DNA of 64,000 bases from Medicago truncatula (GCF_003473485.1 NC_053046.1:22727001-22791000), one strand, 5' to 3'. Positions 9,481 to 21,089 are shown, counted from the stretch's first letter. Made by a program: numbers and translations. Notes: a model not told the origin generated them from the sequence alone.

Positions 9481-11794
9481 ATGTTTAAAAACGGTATATT
9501 TGTAACAAAACCGTTCCAGCGGTGGCAACCGCGCCGGTGGCTCTCTTCTGTTGAGCGAAACACTGGGGGGGTTAGGGTTCAAGCCAGGGCGGCAGAAATT
9601 GAGAGAGGGGGGGATAGGGGTGGATGGTCTGTAGTCAGGTCTCGGAAGTGGAAAGCGACGCAACCGGAGGAACGAGGATGGGACTGGTTCAGAGACACAG
9701 AGCGGCAGGGAGGAATGGTTCAGGGAAAGGGAATTGCAGAAAAGGATTTTGGTAGGTCAGACTGGGCAGCGCGAGGTCAGGTTAGGGTTTATGATCATCA
9801 GGTTTCACGTCAGCATGCTTTCGACAGCAAGAGTAACACCGCAAATCTACGTGACAGAGTCTCTTTCTATTTTACAAATATCCCTAAGCATTTTCCAGGT
9901 CATCGTTTACGTCATTATTTTGAGGTATGTGGTATTCTTTCAGATGTGTTTGTAGCCAGACGCCCTAATGCACGTGGTCAGGTGTATGGTTTTGTTAGAT
10001 TTTTGAATGTGAAAAATAGAGACAAACTAGGGCAAGCTTTAAATAACATTTGGATTGGTGATTGTTGCGTCTGGGCTAGGGAAGCGAGGTTTGATAGGTT
10101 TGCGACTTTTGATGAGGATTTTAGGGAGGAAAAAAGGGATAGAAGCAGTTCTTTGAGGGTTGTGGAGGCTAAGCCTGTAGTGATTACTCATGGAGAGGGG
10201 ATTGTGAATGTGAGGTTGAGGAAGGAGGCGGAGGTGGAGAAGGAGAGTGAAGGGAAATAAATTGTGAAGGCTGGTTTGGTGGATGTTAAGGTTGGGAAGC
10301 TGGATGAAAAAAATAAAGTTGAAAATGATAAAAAAAAGAAAAGAAGAGTGAGGATGAGGGAGTTGCTGGGAAGGAGATAGGTGGAGAGGCTTGTGCGAAA
10401 AAAATAAGGAGGTGGAGGATGGTAGGTTGTTGTGGGAGTCCAAGGAGAAGGCAGCCGAGGCAAACGGGGTAATCCACTTTGATTCGAGTCATTTTTTGTG
10501 TTACAATTCGAAAGCGGAGGATCGTTTGTGGGCTAGTGGAGGTATGGTGGCAAGGGTGTTATCGAGAGACTCGTCGTTATCCTTACAACATAGGGTGGAG
10601 GATGCTGGTTTCCCAAATGTTGTTGTTATTCCAATGGGAAGTGATAGGGTTTTCTTGCATTGTTTGGGGGGCGAGGATATTTGGAATGTATTCAATGATG
10701 CTATACATTTTTTTGGGATGCTGTTTGGGGATTTGCATAAATGGTCGCCAGTGGATCTTATTTATGAAAGGGGTGCTTGGTTACGGATTTATGGTACTCC
10801 TATGCATGCTTGGAACAATTCGTTTTTTCAATTATGTGTGTCAAAGTGTGGAAGATTTATTCGATCGGATGGGTGTACGGAGGATAGGGGGCGGTTGGAC
10901 TATGCTCGTGTTCTTATTTCGACATCTCATCTGGAGGTAATTAATTATTCTTGTGAGTTAGTTATTGATGGAGTTAAACATGATCTAAAGCTGGTGGAGG
11001 AGTGGGGATGTAATCTAGGGGAGGATGCATTTTTGTCAGAAGAGAATGTGGAGGCAACGTCGGAAGCATTTCATAACTTTCAAGATGATATTGATGAAGA
11101 TAATTTTAAAGAGGATATTGATATTTTGGTGGATGAGCTGAATGAAGACTTGCGGAAAGGTTGTGGTTCGAATGTTGATGCGGGTAACTTGTCTTTAAAA
11201 GATGATTTTTTTGGGAAGCAAGTGCAGCCCCCGGTGGAGAACAAGGATCCGGCTTCAGTCAAGATGGCTAATTCCGTTTGTAAGAAATTTAATTCCTTCA
11301 TTGATGTTGATACACGATCGGCTAAGGATTGTACCAATTCAAGTGTGCCTTCTTCAAAATCGAAACTTAAAAATAAGAAGCAGGTGGAGGTCTCTTTTAA
11401 GCATTCGGCTGGATTTGTTAAAAGAATAGCTCGGTTACCTTCGAAGGATAGAAAGGAAATTTTGAAAATTTTAAGAAAAAGAGATCGCAAAAAAAAGGCT
11501 TTGATCAAGAATTCTTTAGCAACACATAATTCAACCTCTACTTATACTAATACGTCCAATGCGTCGGTGAACAAAGATTGGGAGCATTGGGTGGTTCTTC
11601 ATGATAAAAAGGAGAAGGTGGAGGAGGATGTGAGGGAGTTGGATAAGTTGTTGGGTGCTTCGGTTAAGGGTGAGAATTTGAATTGTTTCAATTTGTTGAC
11701 TAAGGAGGGTAGACGAGGGTTGAGGGCGGAGAGAGGGAGTATGGAGGTGGAAGGTACGGAGGTGGTTAGAAGAGATGGTGGGGAAGGAATGTAG
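9481..11794 (+). pseudogene. LINE ORF1 (RRM-containing nucleic-acid binding protein)
   Basis: The first open part (to 10260) holds an RRM-like fold: VSFYFTNIPKHF, then FEVCGILSDVFVARRPNARG and QVYGFVRF. These match the RNP2 (FYFTNI) and RNP1 (YGFVRF) motifs. The initiator is probably an internal Met, for example near 9715 (MVQGKGIAEKDF). A TAA at 10258-10260 and a frame change in the purine-rich linker (about 10320-10410) separate it from the second part, 10391-11794. That part has the GAWLRIYGTPMHAWNNSFF and CGRFIRSDGCTEDRGRLDYA blocks typical of plant L1 ORF1 (DUF4283-type region), then an acidic stretch and a lysine-rich tail. No CCHC knuckle was seen. ORF1p binds element RNA in the transposition particle. 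Confidence 0.85.
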
Positions 11795-11832
11795 GTGTCG
11801 GTGGGGAGGTTGTGGATGAGGGTGGAGTTTAG

Positions 11833-14800
11833 GTGCTTATGAAGATTTTTTCTTATAATGTTAGGGGGTTGGGTGGTTTTGAGAAAAGAGCGGAAGTGCG
11901 GCGTTTGGTTCAAGATAAGCAACCGTTTGTGTTATGTCTTCAAGAATCTAAGTTGAGTTTGGTTGATAATTTTACAGTTAAATCGGTGTGGGGTAGCGCA
12001 TGTTGTGGGTACTCCTATCAACCTTCTGTAGGGGCCTCAGGAGGGTTGTTATCTATTTGGGACTCATCCGTGGTGGAGATTTGGTGTACTTTGAGTTTCA
12101 GACATGTTTTGATTATTAAAGGGAGGGTTATTCTGTCAGGTCAAGAATTTATTATTGCTAATGTTTATGCTCCTTGCGATATTGCTGCAAAACAAGATTT
12201 ATGGGCACATCTTTCTCATTTTATTATGAATAATAGTGAAGCAAATATTTGTGTTTGTGGGAATTTTAATTCTATTAGAGTGGAGGAGGAGAGAAGAGGT
12301 AGGAATATGATCTTCAGACAAGTAGATGCTGACCATTTTAATGATTTCATTGAAGGAAATTTTTTGATAGATTTACCGCTGTGTGGTAGATTATTTACTT
12401 GGTATCGGGGTGATGGTATTTCAATGAGTAGAATTGACAGATTTCTGGTGTCTGCTAAGTGGAGTGAATCTTGGCCTAACTGTATTCAAGTTGCTATCAG
12501 CGGGGTTTATCCGATCATGTTCCCCTTGTTTTATTTGTTGATGAATCAAATTGGGGCCCACGCCCTCTGCGTTTGTTAAAGTGTTGGTCCGATTATGCTG
12601 GTTATGGTGATTTTGTCCGTGAAAAATTGAATTCGTTCAATCTGGAAGGGTGGGGCGGCCATGTGCTGAAAATGAAGCTCAAGATGATTAAATTGTGTCT
12701 TAAGGAGTGGCATCAATTACATTCCAAGAATATTGATGGTAAGATTGGGGACATCAAAAATAAAATTTCTATTCTTGACACTAAGGCGGAGGAATGTGAG
12801 TTGTTGGAGGAAGAATCTAAGGAGCTTCGAGATTTGTCTGTTGAGTTACATTCTATGTCACGTGTTTTTACTAGTATGAATTGGCAGAAGGCTAGAATGA
12901 AATGGGTTAGGGAGGGAGATGCAAATTCTAAATTTTTCCATAATGCGATGTCTGCAAGACAACGTAGAAATGCTTTACAGGTGATTCATGTTGATGGAGT
13001 GTTGGTGGAAGGAGTTCAGGGCATTCGAACAGTTGTTTTTAATCATTTTGCAAGCCATTTCCGTAATATTGAAGTGGTGCGGCCAGGTGTGGATAGTTTT
13101 AATTTTCGAAAGCTTTCTGTTGTCCAAGCTGGGAGTCTGGTTCGGCCTTTTACAATGGATGAGATTAAAAAGGCGGTTTGGGATTGTGATAGTTTTAAAA
13201 GTCCGGGACCTGATGATATTAATGTGGGGTTCATTAAAGATTTTTGGAATAAGCTTAAAGATGATTTGTTGAGGTTTTTTGTGGAGTTCCATCGAAATGG
13301 GAAATTAACTAAGGGAGTAAATTCGATGTTCATTGCGTTGATTCCGAAGGTCGTTAGTCCTCAAAGGTTAGCTGATTTTCGCCCCATTTCTCTTGTTGGT
13401 TGTATGTATAAATTATTGGCTAAGGTCCTTGCAAACCGCCTACGTGATTTTGTGGTGTCGGATGCTCAGTCAGCTTTTGTTCGAGGTAAACAAATTCTTG
13501 ATGGTATTCTTATTGCTAATGAGGTTGTTGATGAGGCTAGACGCATGAAAAAGAATTATTACTTTTTAAGGTTGATTTTGAAAAGGCCTATGACTCGATT
13601 GATCAAAAGTACATTAATTCGGTGATGGTGAATATGAATTTTCCAACTCTTTGGAGAAAATGGATTATGGAATGTATTGGCACAGCCTCTGATGCGGTTC
13701 TGGTTAATGGGTGTCCGACGGAGGAGTTCCCGATTCAGAGGGGACTTAGACAAGGGATCCTCTTTCCCCTTTTTTGTTTTTATTGGCGGCCGAGGGGTTT
13801 GATGTTATGATGAAGGCCTCTGTGTTGAATAATATGTTCCCGCCGTATGGAGTAGGAGCTCAAGGGGAGGTAAAACTGTCTCATCTTCAGTTTGCCGATG
13901 ATACTCTCATTATTGGTGAGAAATGTTGGTTGAACGTTCGTACGATTTGGACGGTGTTACTTCTTCTTGAGGAAGTATCGGGGTTGAAGGTAAACTTTAA
14001 TAGAAGTATGCTGACAGGTGTTAACATTTCCAACTCATGGTTATCAGAAGCGGCTGCAGTGTTGAATTGTAAAACTGGTTTAATTCCTTTTATGTATTTG
14101 GGATTACCTATTGGTGGTGATGAGAGAAAACTTTGTTTTTGGAAACCTATGTTGGATCGTATATCTGCTAGAGTGTCGACTTGGAATAATAAGTATTTAT
14201 CTTCTGGTGGTCGTCTGGTTCTCTTGAAGTCTGTCCTATCCTCTCTCCCGGTTTACTTTCTTTCCTTCTTCAAGGCCCCTACAGGTATCATCTCTTCTAT
14301 CGAATCTATTTTTAAAAAATTCTTTTGGGGTGGGTGTGAGGGTTCTAACAAAATTGTCTGGATTAAATGGGATTCTGTTGGTTTACCTTTGAGTCGTGGT
14401 AGTTTAGGGGTTCGGAAGTTAGGGGATTTTAATCTGTCTTTATTAGGTAAATGGTGTTGGAGGTTGGTGGTGGACAAGAATGGTCTGTGGTACAGAGTTT
14501 TAAAGGCTCGGTATGGGGAAGTTGGAGGTCAGATAAAGGAGGGAGGTCGACATTCTTCTAGGTGGTGGAGAATGATTTGTAGTGTGAGGGATGGTAGTGA
14601 GTTATTGGTAGGAAGTTGGTTTGATGATAATATTAGGCGGGTGGTAGGTAACGGTCGTGACACTTTTTTTTGGTCCGATAATTGATTGGGTGATGTTCCT
14701 TCAAAAATTCAGTTTAGTCGTCTTTTTGATCTAGCTGTTAATAAGGAGTGTTCGGTGGAGGATATGGCGAGAGCGGGGTGGGCCGCTGGTGGAGGTGGTT

Positions 14801-15492
14801 GGGTGTGGAGGCGTCGTTTATTTGCTTGGGAGGAGGATGGTGTGAGGGAATGTGTCAATTTGTTACATAACATTGTTTTGCAGGATAGTATTCAGGACCA
14901 GTGGAGGTGGTTACTTGATCCTATTCATGGTTAAAAGGTTAAGGGGACTTATTGTTTCTTAACTAATATGGAGGTTCAGGTAACTAGTGATGCATGTCTT
15001 GATGTGTGGGATAAATGTGTTCCTTCCAAGGTGTCTGTGTTTGCTTGGCGTCTTCTTCAAGATAGAGTTGCTACTCGCGCAAATTTGGTGCGTCGTCGTG
15101 TGTTACAAGTTGCTGATAATTTGTGTGTTGGTGGATGCGGCTATCCTGAGACGGCGGATCATCTTTTTGTTCAGTGTACTTCCTTTGGGAGGGTCTGGTA
15201 TCTTGTGTGTTTTCTGGGTTCGGTAACACAACACTTTTTTCAGTTTAGTCAGATGGCAGGAATGACTCGTGCTTCTCATGATTATTTGAAGATTATTTGG
15301 TTGGCTTGTGTTTAGGCAATCTGGAAGGAGAGAAATAAATGTGTCTTCAACAATTTGGTTAGCAATCCTCTTAGCGTTGTTGAAAGAGTGAAGCTGTTGT
15401 CTTTTCTTTGGCTTTCGTCCATTGTGGCTAGTTTTCCGTTTGGTTTTTATGATTGGTGGCGATATCCACGGTTTTGTATGGGTATCATGTAA
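11833..15492 (+). pseudogene. LINE ORF2 (endonuclease, reverse transcriptase, zf-RVT)
   Basis: Endonuclease: MKIFSYNVRGLG, VLCLQESKL, NVYAPCD and RIDRFLVS. The SDH motif lies in another frame after a one-base change in the GGGG at about 12502-12505. Reverse transcriptase: SPGPDDINVGFIKDFWN, LIPKV, RPISLVGCMYKLLAKVLANR, QSAFVRGKQILDG. Frame is lost near 13562-13567 (T run, one base short) just before the VDFEKAYDS block, and again near 13754-13757 (GGG where GGGG is expected) in the RQGDPLSP block. The catalytic FADD is at 13891-13902, followed by YLGLPIGG. Stops occur after DN at about 14683 and near 14932. The zinc-binding region (WDKCVPSKVSVFAWRLLQDR, GGCGYPETADHLF) follows, then another TAG at 15313. 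The natural end is WWRYPRFCMGIM and TAA at 15490-15492. Length is normal for the family. Confidence 0.9.
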
Positions 15493-15841
15493 TCTCTTTT
15501 AGCTTTCAACTTTTTGGCATCGGTTCTAGGTGCTTTTTGTTTGTAACAGACGTTGGGTGTTTTCTCACTTTAGCACACCTTGTGCGGGGTGAATCACCTT
15601 TTCTTTTGAGCAATATATTCCATTTTGATTTGTTCAAAAAAAAAAAAAACAAAATCACCAAAAATATGATTTTAATGCTTAAATGGTGTTGATTCCATGA
15701 TGACTTTCTTAGGGAAAATTTCTCATTTTCTTTTATGGCTCATTCAATTTTAGAATGATTTTTTTTCATTCTCTTAGTCAAATATTGGTTGATTCATATA
15801 TTAATATATTTATAAAATTATGGCACCGTATTGAAAGTTAA
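15493..15841. other. LINE 3' UTR, A-run and AT-rich flank
   Basis: 15493-15634 is the LINE 3' UTR, T-rich. 15635-15648 is its A-run. 15649-15841 is AT-rich unique-looking DNA before the first 5S-derived base. Nothing else is seen. Confidence 0.6.
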
Positions 15842-15858
15842 CCTTGTGTTGCACCTCT
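15842..15858 (+). pseudogene. 5S rRNA gene tail at array start
   Basis: Only positions 104-120 of the 5S gene (ccttgtgttgcacctct) are present. The break into non-array DNA is inside the gene. A complete spacer follows (cgatt, type G). Confidence 0.85.
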
Positions 15859-16054
15859 TTTTGCCAAAATTTCTTGTTCTTTTTGTTAATTAGCGTAATT
15901 TTACGTCGTTTTTGAAAAATAAACTTCGATTGTATTTCATTTTTTCCGTTAATTTACGCAACCTAAAACTCTATTCGTTAATTAGCGTAGTTTGACGTCT
16001 TTTTTGAAAAATAAACTTAGAAATGCATATATACAATTACAACGCTTTACTCTC

Positions 16055-16174
16055 AGGTGCGATCATACCAGCACTAATGCACCGGATCCCATCAGAACTC
16101 TGCAGTCAAGCGTGCTTGGGCGAGAGTAGTACTAGGATGGGTGACCTCCTGGGAAGTCCTTGTGTTGCACCTCT
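16055..16174 (+). rRNA. 5S ribosomal RNA, copy 1
   Basis: The coding unit runs from aggtgcgatc to ttgcacctct, 120 bp, with the plant internal promoter: A box (positions 50-64), intermediate element and C box (80-97). TATATA lies near -28, C is at -1 and TTTTT follows the end. Relative to the array consensus this copy has C47T and T53C, a combination seen again in copies 27 and 31. 5S rRNA is transcribed by Pol III and joins the large ribosomal subunit. The spacer after it is split by the solo LTR. Confidence 0.95.
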
Positions 16175-16337
16175 TTTTGCCAAAATTTCTTGTTCTTTTT
16201 GTTAATTAGCGTAATTTTACGTCGTTTTTGAAAAATAAACTTCGATTGTATTTCATTTTTTCCGTTAATTTACGCAACCTAAAACTCTATTCGTTAATTA
16301 TCTTAGTTTGACGTCTTTTTTGAAAAATAAACTTAGA

Positions 16338-16342
16338 AATGC
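16338..16342. repeat. Target-site duplication AATGC, left copy
   Basis: Identical to 17774-17778; brackets the solo LTR inside a 5S spacer. Confidence 0.9.
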
Positions 16343-17773
16343 TGTCGCTCATTTTTCGGAAATCATTGCTATTTGATTAGCTTTTGATTCACTAATTATT
16401 TCACGACTGAACATTTAATTTTTTTTTAAGAAAAAGGGGAAAAAAGTTCAAACTACCCCATTTTGAAAAGATTTAGGGTTCGGGGGTTAGTTACATAAAG
16501 GGAAGGTGTTAGCACCCTTTATGTCCGTAGTACTCTACGGGAACCTCTTGGTTTTTATTTAATTTTCGTATTATAACTTGCTTATTATTTTTTAAAAGAA
16601 GGAATTAAAGTGGAAAAATAAAAGACCTAATTATCTACATTTTTTTATTGATTTGGAAGGACATGGTCCTCTGCCTACGTACCCATGAGGGATCAAAACC
16701 TCGTAGTTCGGGGTAGAAATTGACGTTTGATTGGTTGTGTGTTTTTTATCAGTTTTGAAAAAGGTTTTAAAATGAAAAGCCAAGTGGCAAATAAGAATTT
16801 GTTTGTGTTTTTTAATTTAAAAGAAAATGGACTTGAAGTAGAATTAAGTTGATTGAAATTTGATTAAGAAAATAAAAAGACGGTCACTTGATTTAAGATC
16901 AAGGTTTATTGTAAAAAAATATTCTTTTGGTTGTTTTTGTTATTTGAATGTTTTTTGTTATTTTGACTGATAAATAAAGCCTAAAGCTAAAGCATGAGAA
17001 TTTCGTAGTGAGGTTGGATCACCACAAAATCTCTTAACATAATCTATTTTTTTTTGCATTTTTTATAACATAAGAAAGAAAAAAGAATAAATACCTTGAA
17101 ACCGAAAGGGACAGAAAGGAGTAGAAAAAGAAGAAAGACTCGTCAAGACAAGTCGAAAAAGGGAGAAGAGAGGAAAAGCACAGGAATCATCAACTGTGAA
17201 TTTCGGGGTGTAGAATGCATTGTGTGAGCTCTCTATTTATAGAGAAACTTCACAGCTAATAGGTGAGAAACTTTGGGAACAAGTAATTCATCTAGTACAA
17301 AAATATCTCAATTGAGTACCAAAATATATCATATTGAGTACAAAAATATATTATTCAGTACATAAATATATATTATTGAGTATCAAAATATATATTTTAG
17401 ATCAAGCACTAAAATATATTAGATTGCCTACCAAAATATATTATATTGAGTACAAAAATATATTATCCAGTACATAAATATGTTATTCAGTACATAAATA
17501 TATATTATTGAGTATCAAAATATATATTTCAGATCAAGCAGTAAAATATATTAGATTGCCTATCAAAATATTTCGGATTGTGCTCCAAAATATTCTAGAT
17601 TGCGTTCTAAAATATTTTAGCAAAACATGGAGACAGAGAAAAACACTTTTTAACAATGATTAAATCAAATATTTAATTTATCATTTCCAAACAATATTTT
17701 GCTAGTGCTTACTTCGTTCACACAATTATGTACCCCCATTATATAATCTTAGGTCAAAAATTGGGGTATGACA
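16343..17773 (-). mobile_element. Solo LTR, Tat/Ogre-related, inserted in 5S spacer
   Basis: 1431 bp from TGTCGCTC to GGTATGACA, flanked by the perfect 5-bp duplication AATGC. A segment at about 16475-16560 (gggaaggtgttagcaccctt, then tactctacgggaacctc) has the same plan as the Ogre LTR near 40090-40150 (gggaaggtgttaggcacccg, then attccataagaacc). That suggests a Tat-lineage LTR in the same orientation, sense on the minus strand. At 17280-17620 it carries degenerate tandem units of the type attgagtacaaaaatatat. No internal region remains. Short open frames within are not genes. Confidence 0.85.
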
Positions 17774-17778
17774 AATGC
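17774..17778. repeat. Target-site duplication AATGC, right copy
   Basis: Exact repeat of 16338-16342. The 5S spacer resumes here with CATATATAC. Confidence 0.9.
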
Positions 17779-17806
17779 ATATATACAATTACAACGCTTT
17801 ACTCTC

Positions 17807-17926
17807 GGGTGCGATCATACCAGCACTAATGCACCGGATCCCATCATAACACTGCAGTTAAGTGTGCTTGGGCGAGAGTAGTACTAGGATGGGTGACCTC
17901 CTGGGAAGTCCTTGTGTTGCACCTCT
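17807..17926 (+). rRNA. 5S ribosomal RNA, copy 2 (divergent)
   Basis: The most divergent full copy: starts GGG instead of AGG and carries G41T, T45A, C47T and C57T. C57T lies in the A box. Possibly a pseudogene. Following spacer has gttaattatctt. Confidence 0.85.
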
Positions 17927-18122
17927 TTTTGCCAAAATTTCTTGTTCTTTTTGTTAATTAGCGTAATTTTACGTCGTTTTTGAAAAATAAACTTCGATTG
18001 TATTTCATTTTTTCCGTTAATTTACGCAACCTAAAACACTATTCGTTAATTATCTTAGTTTGACGTCTTTTTTGAAAAATAAACTTAGAAATGCATATAT
18101 ACAATTACAACGCTTTACTCTC

Positions 18123-18242
18123 AGGTGCGATCATACCAGCACTAATGCACCGGATCCCATCAGAACTCCGCAGTCAAGCGTACTTGGGCGAGAGTAGTAC
18201 TAGGATGGGTGACCTCCTGGGAAGTCCTTGTGTTGCACCTCT
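18123..18242 (+). rRNA. 5S ribosomal RNA, copy 3
   Basis: T53C and G60A, the latter in the A box. Following spacer cttcaattg with gttaattatctt. Confidence 0.88.
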
Positions 18243-18438
18243 TTTTGCCAAAATTTCTTGTTCTTTTTGTTAATTAGCGTAATTTTACGTCGTTTTTGAA
18301 AAATAAACTTCAATTGTATTTCATTTTTTCCGTTAATTTACGCAACCTAAAACTCTATTCGTTAATTATCTTAGTTTGACGTCTTTTTTGAAAAATAAAC
18401 TTAGAAATGCATATATACAATTACAACGCTTTACTCTC

Positions 18439-18558
18439 AGGTGCGATCATACCAGCACTAATGCACCGGATCCCATCAGAACTCCGCAGTTAAGTGTGCT
18501 TGGGCGAGAGTAGTACTAGGATGGGTGACCTCCTGGGAAGTCCTTGTGTTGCACCTCT
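18439..18558 (+). rRNA. 5S ribosomal RNA, copy 4
   Basis: C57T in the A box, shared with copy 2. Following spacer type T with tacgtcatttttaaaaaa. Confidence 0.9.
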
Positions 18559-18754
18559 TTTTGCCAAAATTTCTTGTTCTTTTTGTTAATTAGCGTAATT
18601 TTACGTCATTTTTAAAAAATAAACTTCGATTGTATTTCATTTTTTCCGTTAATTTACGCAACCTAAAACTGTATTCGTTAATTAGCTTAGTTTAACGTCT
18701 TTTTTGAAAAATAAACTTAGAAATGCATATATACAATTACAACGCTTTACTCTC

Positions 18755-18874
18755 AGGTGCGATCATACCAGCACTAATGCACCGGATCCCATCAGAACTC
18801 CGCAGTCAAGCGTGATTGGGCGAGAGTAGTACTAGGATGGGTGACCTCCTGGGAAGTCCTTGTGTTGCACCTCT
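18755..18874 (+). rRNA. 5S ribosomal RNA, copy 5
   Basis: T53C and C61A, the latter in the A box. Following spacer type G, sharing tacgtcatttttaaaaaa with the previous one. Confidence 0.9.
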
Positions 18875-19070
18875 TTTTGCCAAAATTTCTTGTTCTTTTT
18901 GTTAATTAGCGTAATTTTACGTCATTTTTAAAAAATAAACTTCGATTGTATTTCATTTTTTCCGTTAATTTACGCAACCTAAAACTCTATTCGTTAATTA
19001 GCGTAGTTTGACGTCTTTTTTGAAAAATAAACTTAGAAATGCATATATACAATTACAACGCTTTACTCTC

Positions 19071-19190
19071 AGGTGCGATCATACCAGCACTAATGCACCG
19101 GATCCCATCAGAACTCCGCAGTTAAGCGTGCTTGGGCGAGAGTAGTACTAGGATGGGTGACCTCCTGGGAAGTCCTTGTGTTGCACCTCT
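19071..19190 (+). rRNA. 5S ribosomal RNA, copy 6
   Basis: Consensus sequence. Following spacer type T; the box before copy 7 reads acatatttac instead of gcatatatac. Confidence 0.95.
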
Positions 19191-19386
19191 TTTTGCCAAA
19201 ATTTCTTGTTCTTTTTGTTAATTAGCGTAATTTTACGTCGTTTTTGAAAAATAAACTTCGATTGTATTTCATTTTTTCCGTTAATTTACGCAACCTAAAA
19301 CTCTATTCGTTAATTAGCTTAGTTTAACGTCTTTTTTGAAAAATAAACTTAGAAATACATATTTACAATTACAACGCTTTACTCTC

Positions 19387-19506
19387 AGGTGCGATCATAC
19401 CAGCACTAATGCACCGGATCCCATCAGAACTCCGCAGTTAAGCGTGCTTGGGCGAGAGTAGTACTAGGATGGGTGACCTCCTGGGAAGTCCTTGTGTTGC
19501 ACCTCT
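19387..19506 (+). rRNA. 5S ribosomal RNA, copy 7
   Basis: Consensus gene with an altered upstream TATA-like box (ACATATTTAC), which may lower its transcription. Following spacer cgatt, type T. Confidence 0.95.
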
Positions 19507-19702
19507 TTTTGCCAAAATTTCTTGTTCTTTTTGTTAATTAGCGTAATTTTACGTCGTTTTTGAAAAATAAACTTCGATTGTATTTCATTTTTTCCGTTAA
19601 TTTACGCAACCTAAAACTCTATTCGTTAATTAGCTTAGTTTAACGTCTTTTTTGAAAAATAAACTTAGAAATGCATATATACAATTACAACGCTTTACTC
19701 TC

Positions 19703-19822
19703 AGGTGCGATCATACCAGCACTAATGCACCGGATCCCATCAGAACTCCGCAGTTAAGCGTGCTTGGGCGAGAGTAGTACTAGGATGGGTGACCTCCTGG
19801 GAAGTCCTTGTGTTGCACCTCT
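19703..19822 (+). rRNA. 5S ribosomal RNA, copy 8
   Basis: Consensus. Following spacer caatt, type G with gtcttatttg. Confidence 0.95.
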
Positions 19823-20018
19823 TTTTGCCAAAATTTCTTGTTCTTTTTGTTAATTAGCGTAATTTTACGTCGTTTTTGAAAAATAAACTTCAATTGTATT
19901 TCATTTTTTCCGTTAATTTACGCAACCTAAAACTCTATTCGTTAATTAGCGTAGTTTGACGTCTTATTTGAAAAATAAACTTAGAAATGCATATATACAA
20001 TTACAACGCTTTACTCTC

Positions 20019-20138
20019 AGGTGCGATCATACCAGCACTAATGCACCGGATCCCATCAGAACTCCGCAGTTAAGCGTGCTTGGGCGAGAGTAGTACTAGG
20101 ATGGGTGACCTCCTGGGAAGTCCTTGTGTTGCACCTCT
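20019..20138 (+). rRNA. 5S ribosomal RNA, copy 9
   Basis: Consensus. Following spacer caatt, type T, one T longer. Confidence 0.95.
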
Positions 20139-20335
20139 TTTTGCCAAAATTTCTTGTTCTTTTTGTTAATTAGCGTAATTTTACGTCGTTTTTGAAAAAT
20201 AAACTTCAATTGTATTTCATTTTTTCCGTTAATTTACGCAACCTAAAACTCTATTCGTTAATTAGCTTAGTTTAACGTCTTTTTTTGAAAAATAAACTTA
20301 GAAATGCATATATACAATTACAACGCTTTACTCTC

Positions 20336-20455
20336 AGGTGCGATCATACCAGCACTAATGCACCGGATCCCATCAGAACTCCGCAGTTAAGCGTGCTTGG
20401 GCGAGAGTAGTACTAGGATGGGTGACCTCCTGGGAAGTCCTTGTGTTGCACCTCT
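20336..20455 (+). rRNA. 5S ribosomal RNA, copy 10
   Basis: Consensus. Following spacer cgatt, type T, one T longer. Confidence 0.95.
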
Positions 20456-20652
20456 TTTTGCCAAAATTTCTTGTTCTTTTTGTTAATTAGCGTAATTTTA
20501 CGTCGTTTTTGAAAAATAAACTTCGATTGTATTTCATTTTTTCCGTTAATTTACGCAACCTAAAACTCTATTCGTTAATTAGCTTAGTTTAACGTCTTTT
20601 TTTGAAAAATAAACTTAGAAATGCATATATACAATTACAACGCTTTACTCTC

Positions 20653-20772
20653 AGGTGCGATCATACCAGCACTAATGCACCGGATCCCATCAGAACTCCG
20701 CAGTTAAGCGTGCTTGGGCGAGAGTAGTACTAGGATGGGTGACCTCCTGGGAAGTCCTTGTGTTGCACCTCT
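20653..20772 (+). rRNA. 5S ribosomal RNA, copy 11
   Basis: Consensus. Following spacer has gcgtgattttacttcg and is type T with tttattt. Confidence 0.95.
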
Positions 20773-20969
20773 TTTTGCCAAAATTTCTTGTTCTTTTTGT
20801 TAATTAGCGTGATTTTACTTCGTTTTTAAAAAATAAACTTCGATTGTATTTCATTTTTTCCGTTAATTTACGCAACCTAAAACTCTATTCGTTAATTAGC
20901 TTAGTTTAACGTCTTTATTTGAAAAATAAACTTAGAAATGCATATATACAATTACAACGCTTTACTCTC

Positions 20970-21089
20970 AGGTGCGATCATACCAGCACTAATGCACCGG
21001 ATCCCATCAGAACTCCGCAGTCAAGCGTGCTTGGGCGAGAGTAGTACTAGGATGGGTGACCTCCTGGGAAGTCCTTGTGTTGCACCTCT
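20970..21089 (+). rRNA. 5S ribosomal RNA, copy 12
   Basis: T53C. Following spacer caatt, type G. Confidence 0.95.

Larger units (their letters stand above)
9481..15648 (+). mobile_element. L1-type LINE, nearly full length, decayed
   Basis: About 6.15 kb with the parts of a plant L1 in order: GC-rich 5' region (9515-9650), ORF1 with an RNA-recognition motif, ORF2 with apurinic-type endonuclease, reverse transcriptase and a zinc-binding C-terminal region, a short 3' UTR and an A-run at about 15635-15648. The 5' limit is uncertain because the start lies close to a (TA)n tract. I compared both flanks and found no convincing target-site duplication. L1 elements move by target-primed reverse transcription in the nucleus. 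This copy has at least one stop and one frame change in ORF1, and about three frameshifts and three stops in ORF2, so it is inactive but not ancient. It ends only about 190 bp before the 5S rRNA array. Confidence 0.9.

Noticed and set aside
9268-9663. 131-codon minus-strand frame with YIYIYI repeats
   Set aside because: Produced by the (TA)n microsatellite and antisense LINE leader.
10039-15226. Several 60-150-codon frames overlapping the LINE on both strands
   Set aside because: Shadows of LINE ORF1 and ORF2; none has family features of its own.
15635-15700. Target-site duplication of the LINE after its A-run
   Set aside because: No sequence in 9340-9560 matches the bases after the A-run over more than a few positions; the (TA)n tract blurs the left flank.
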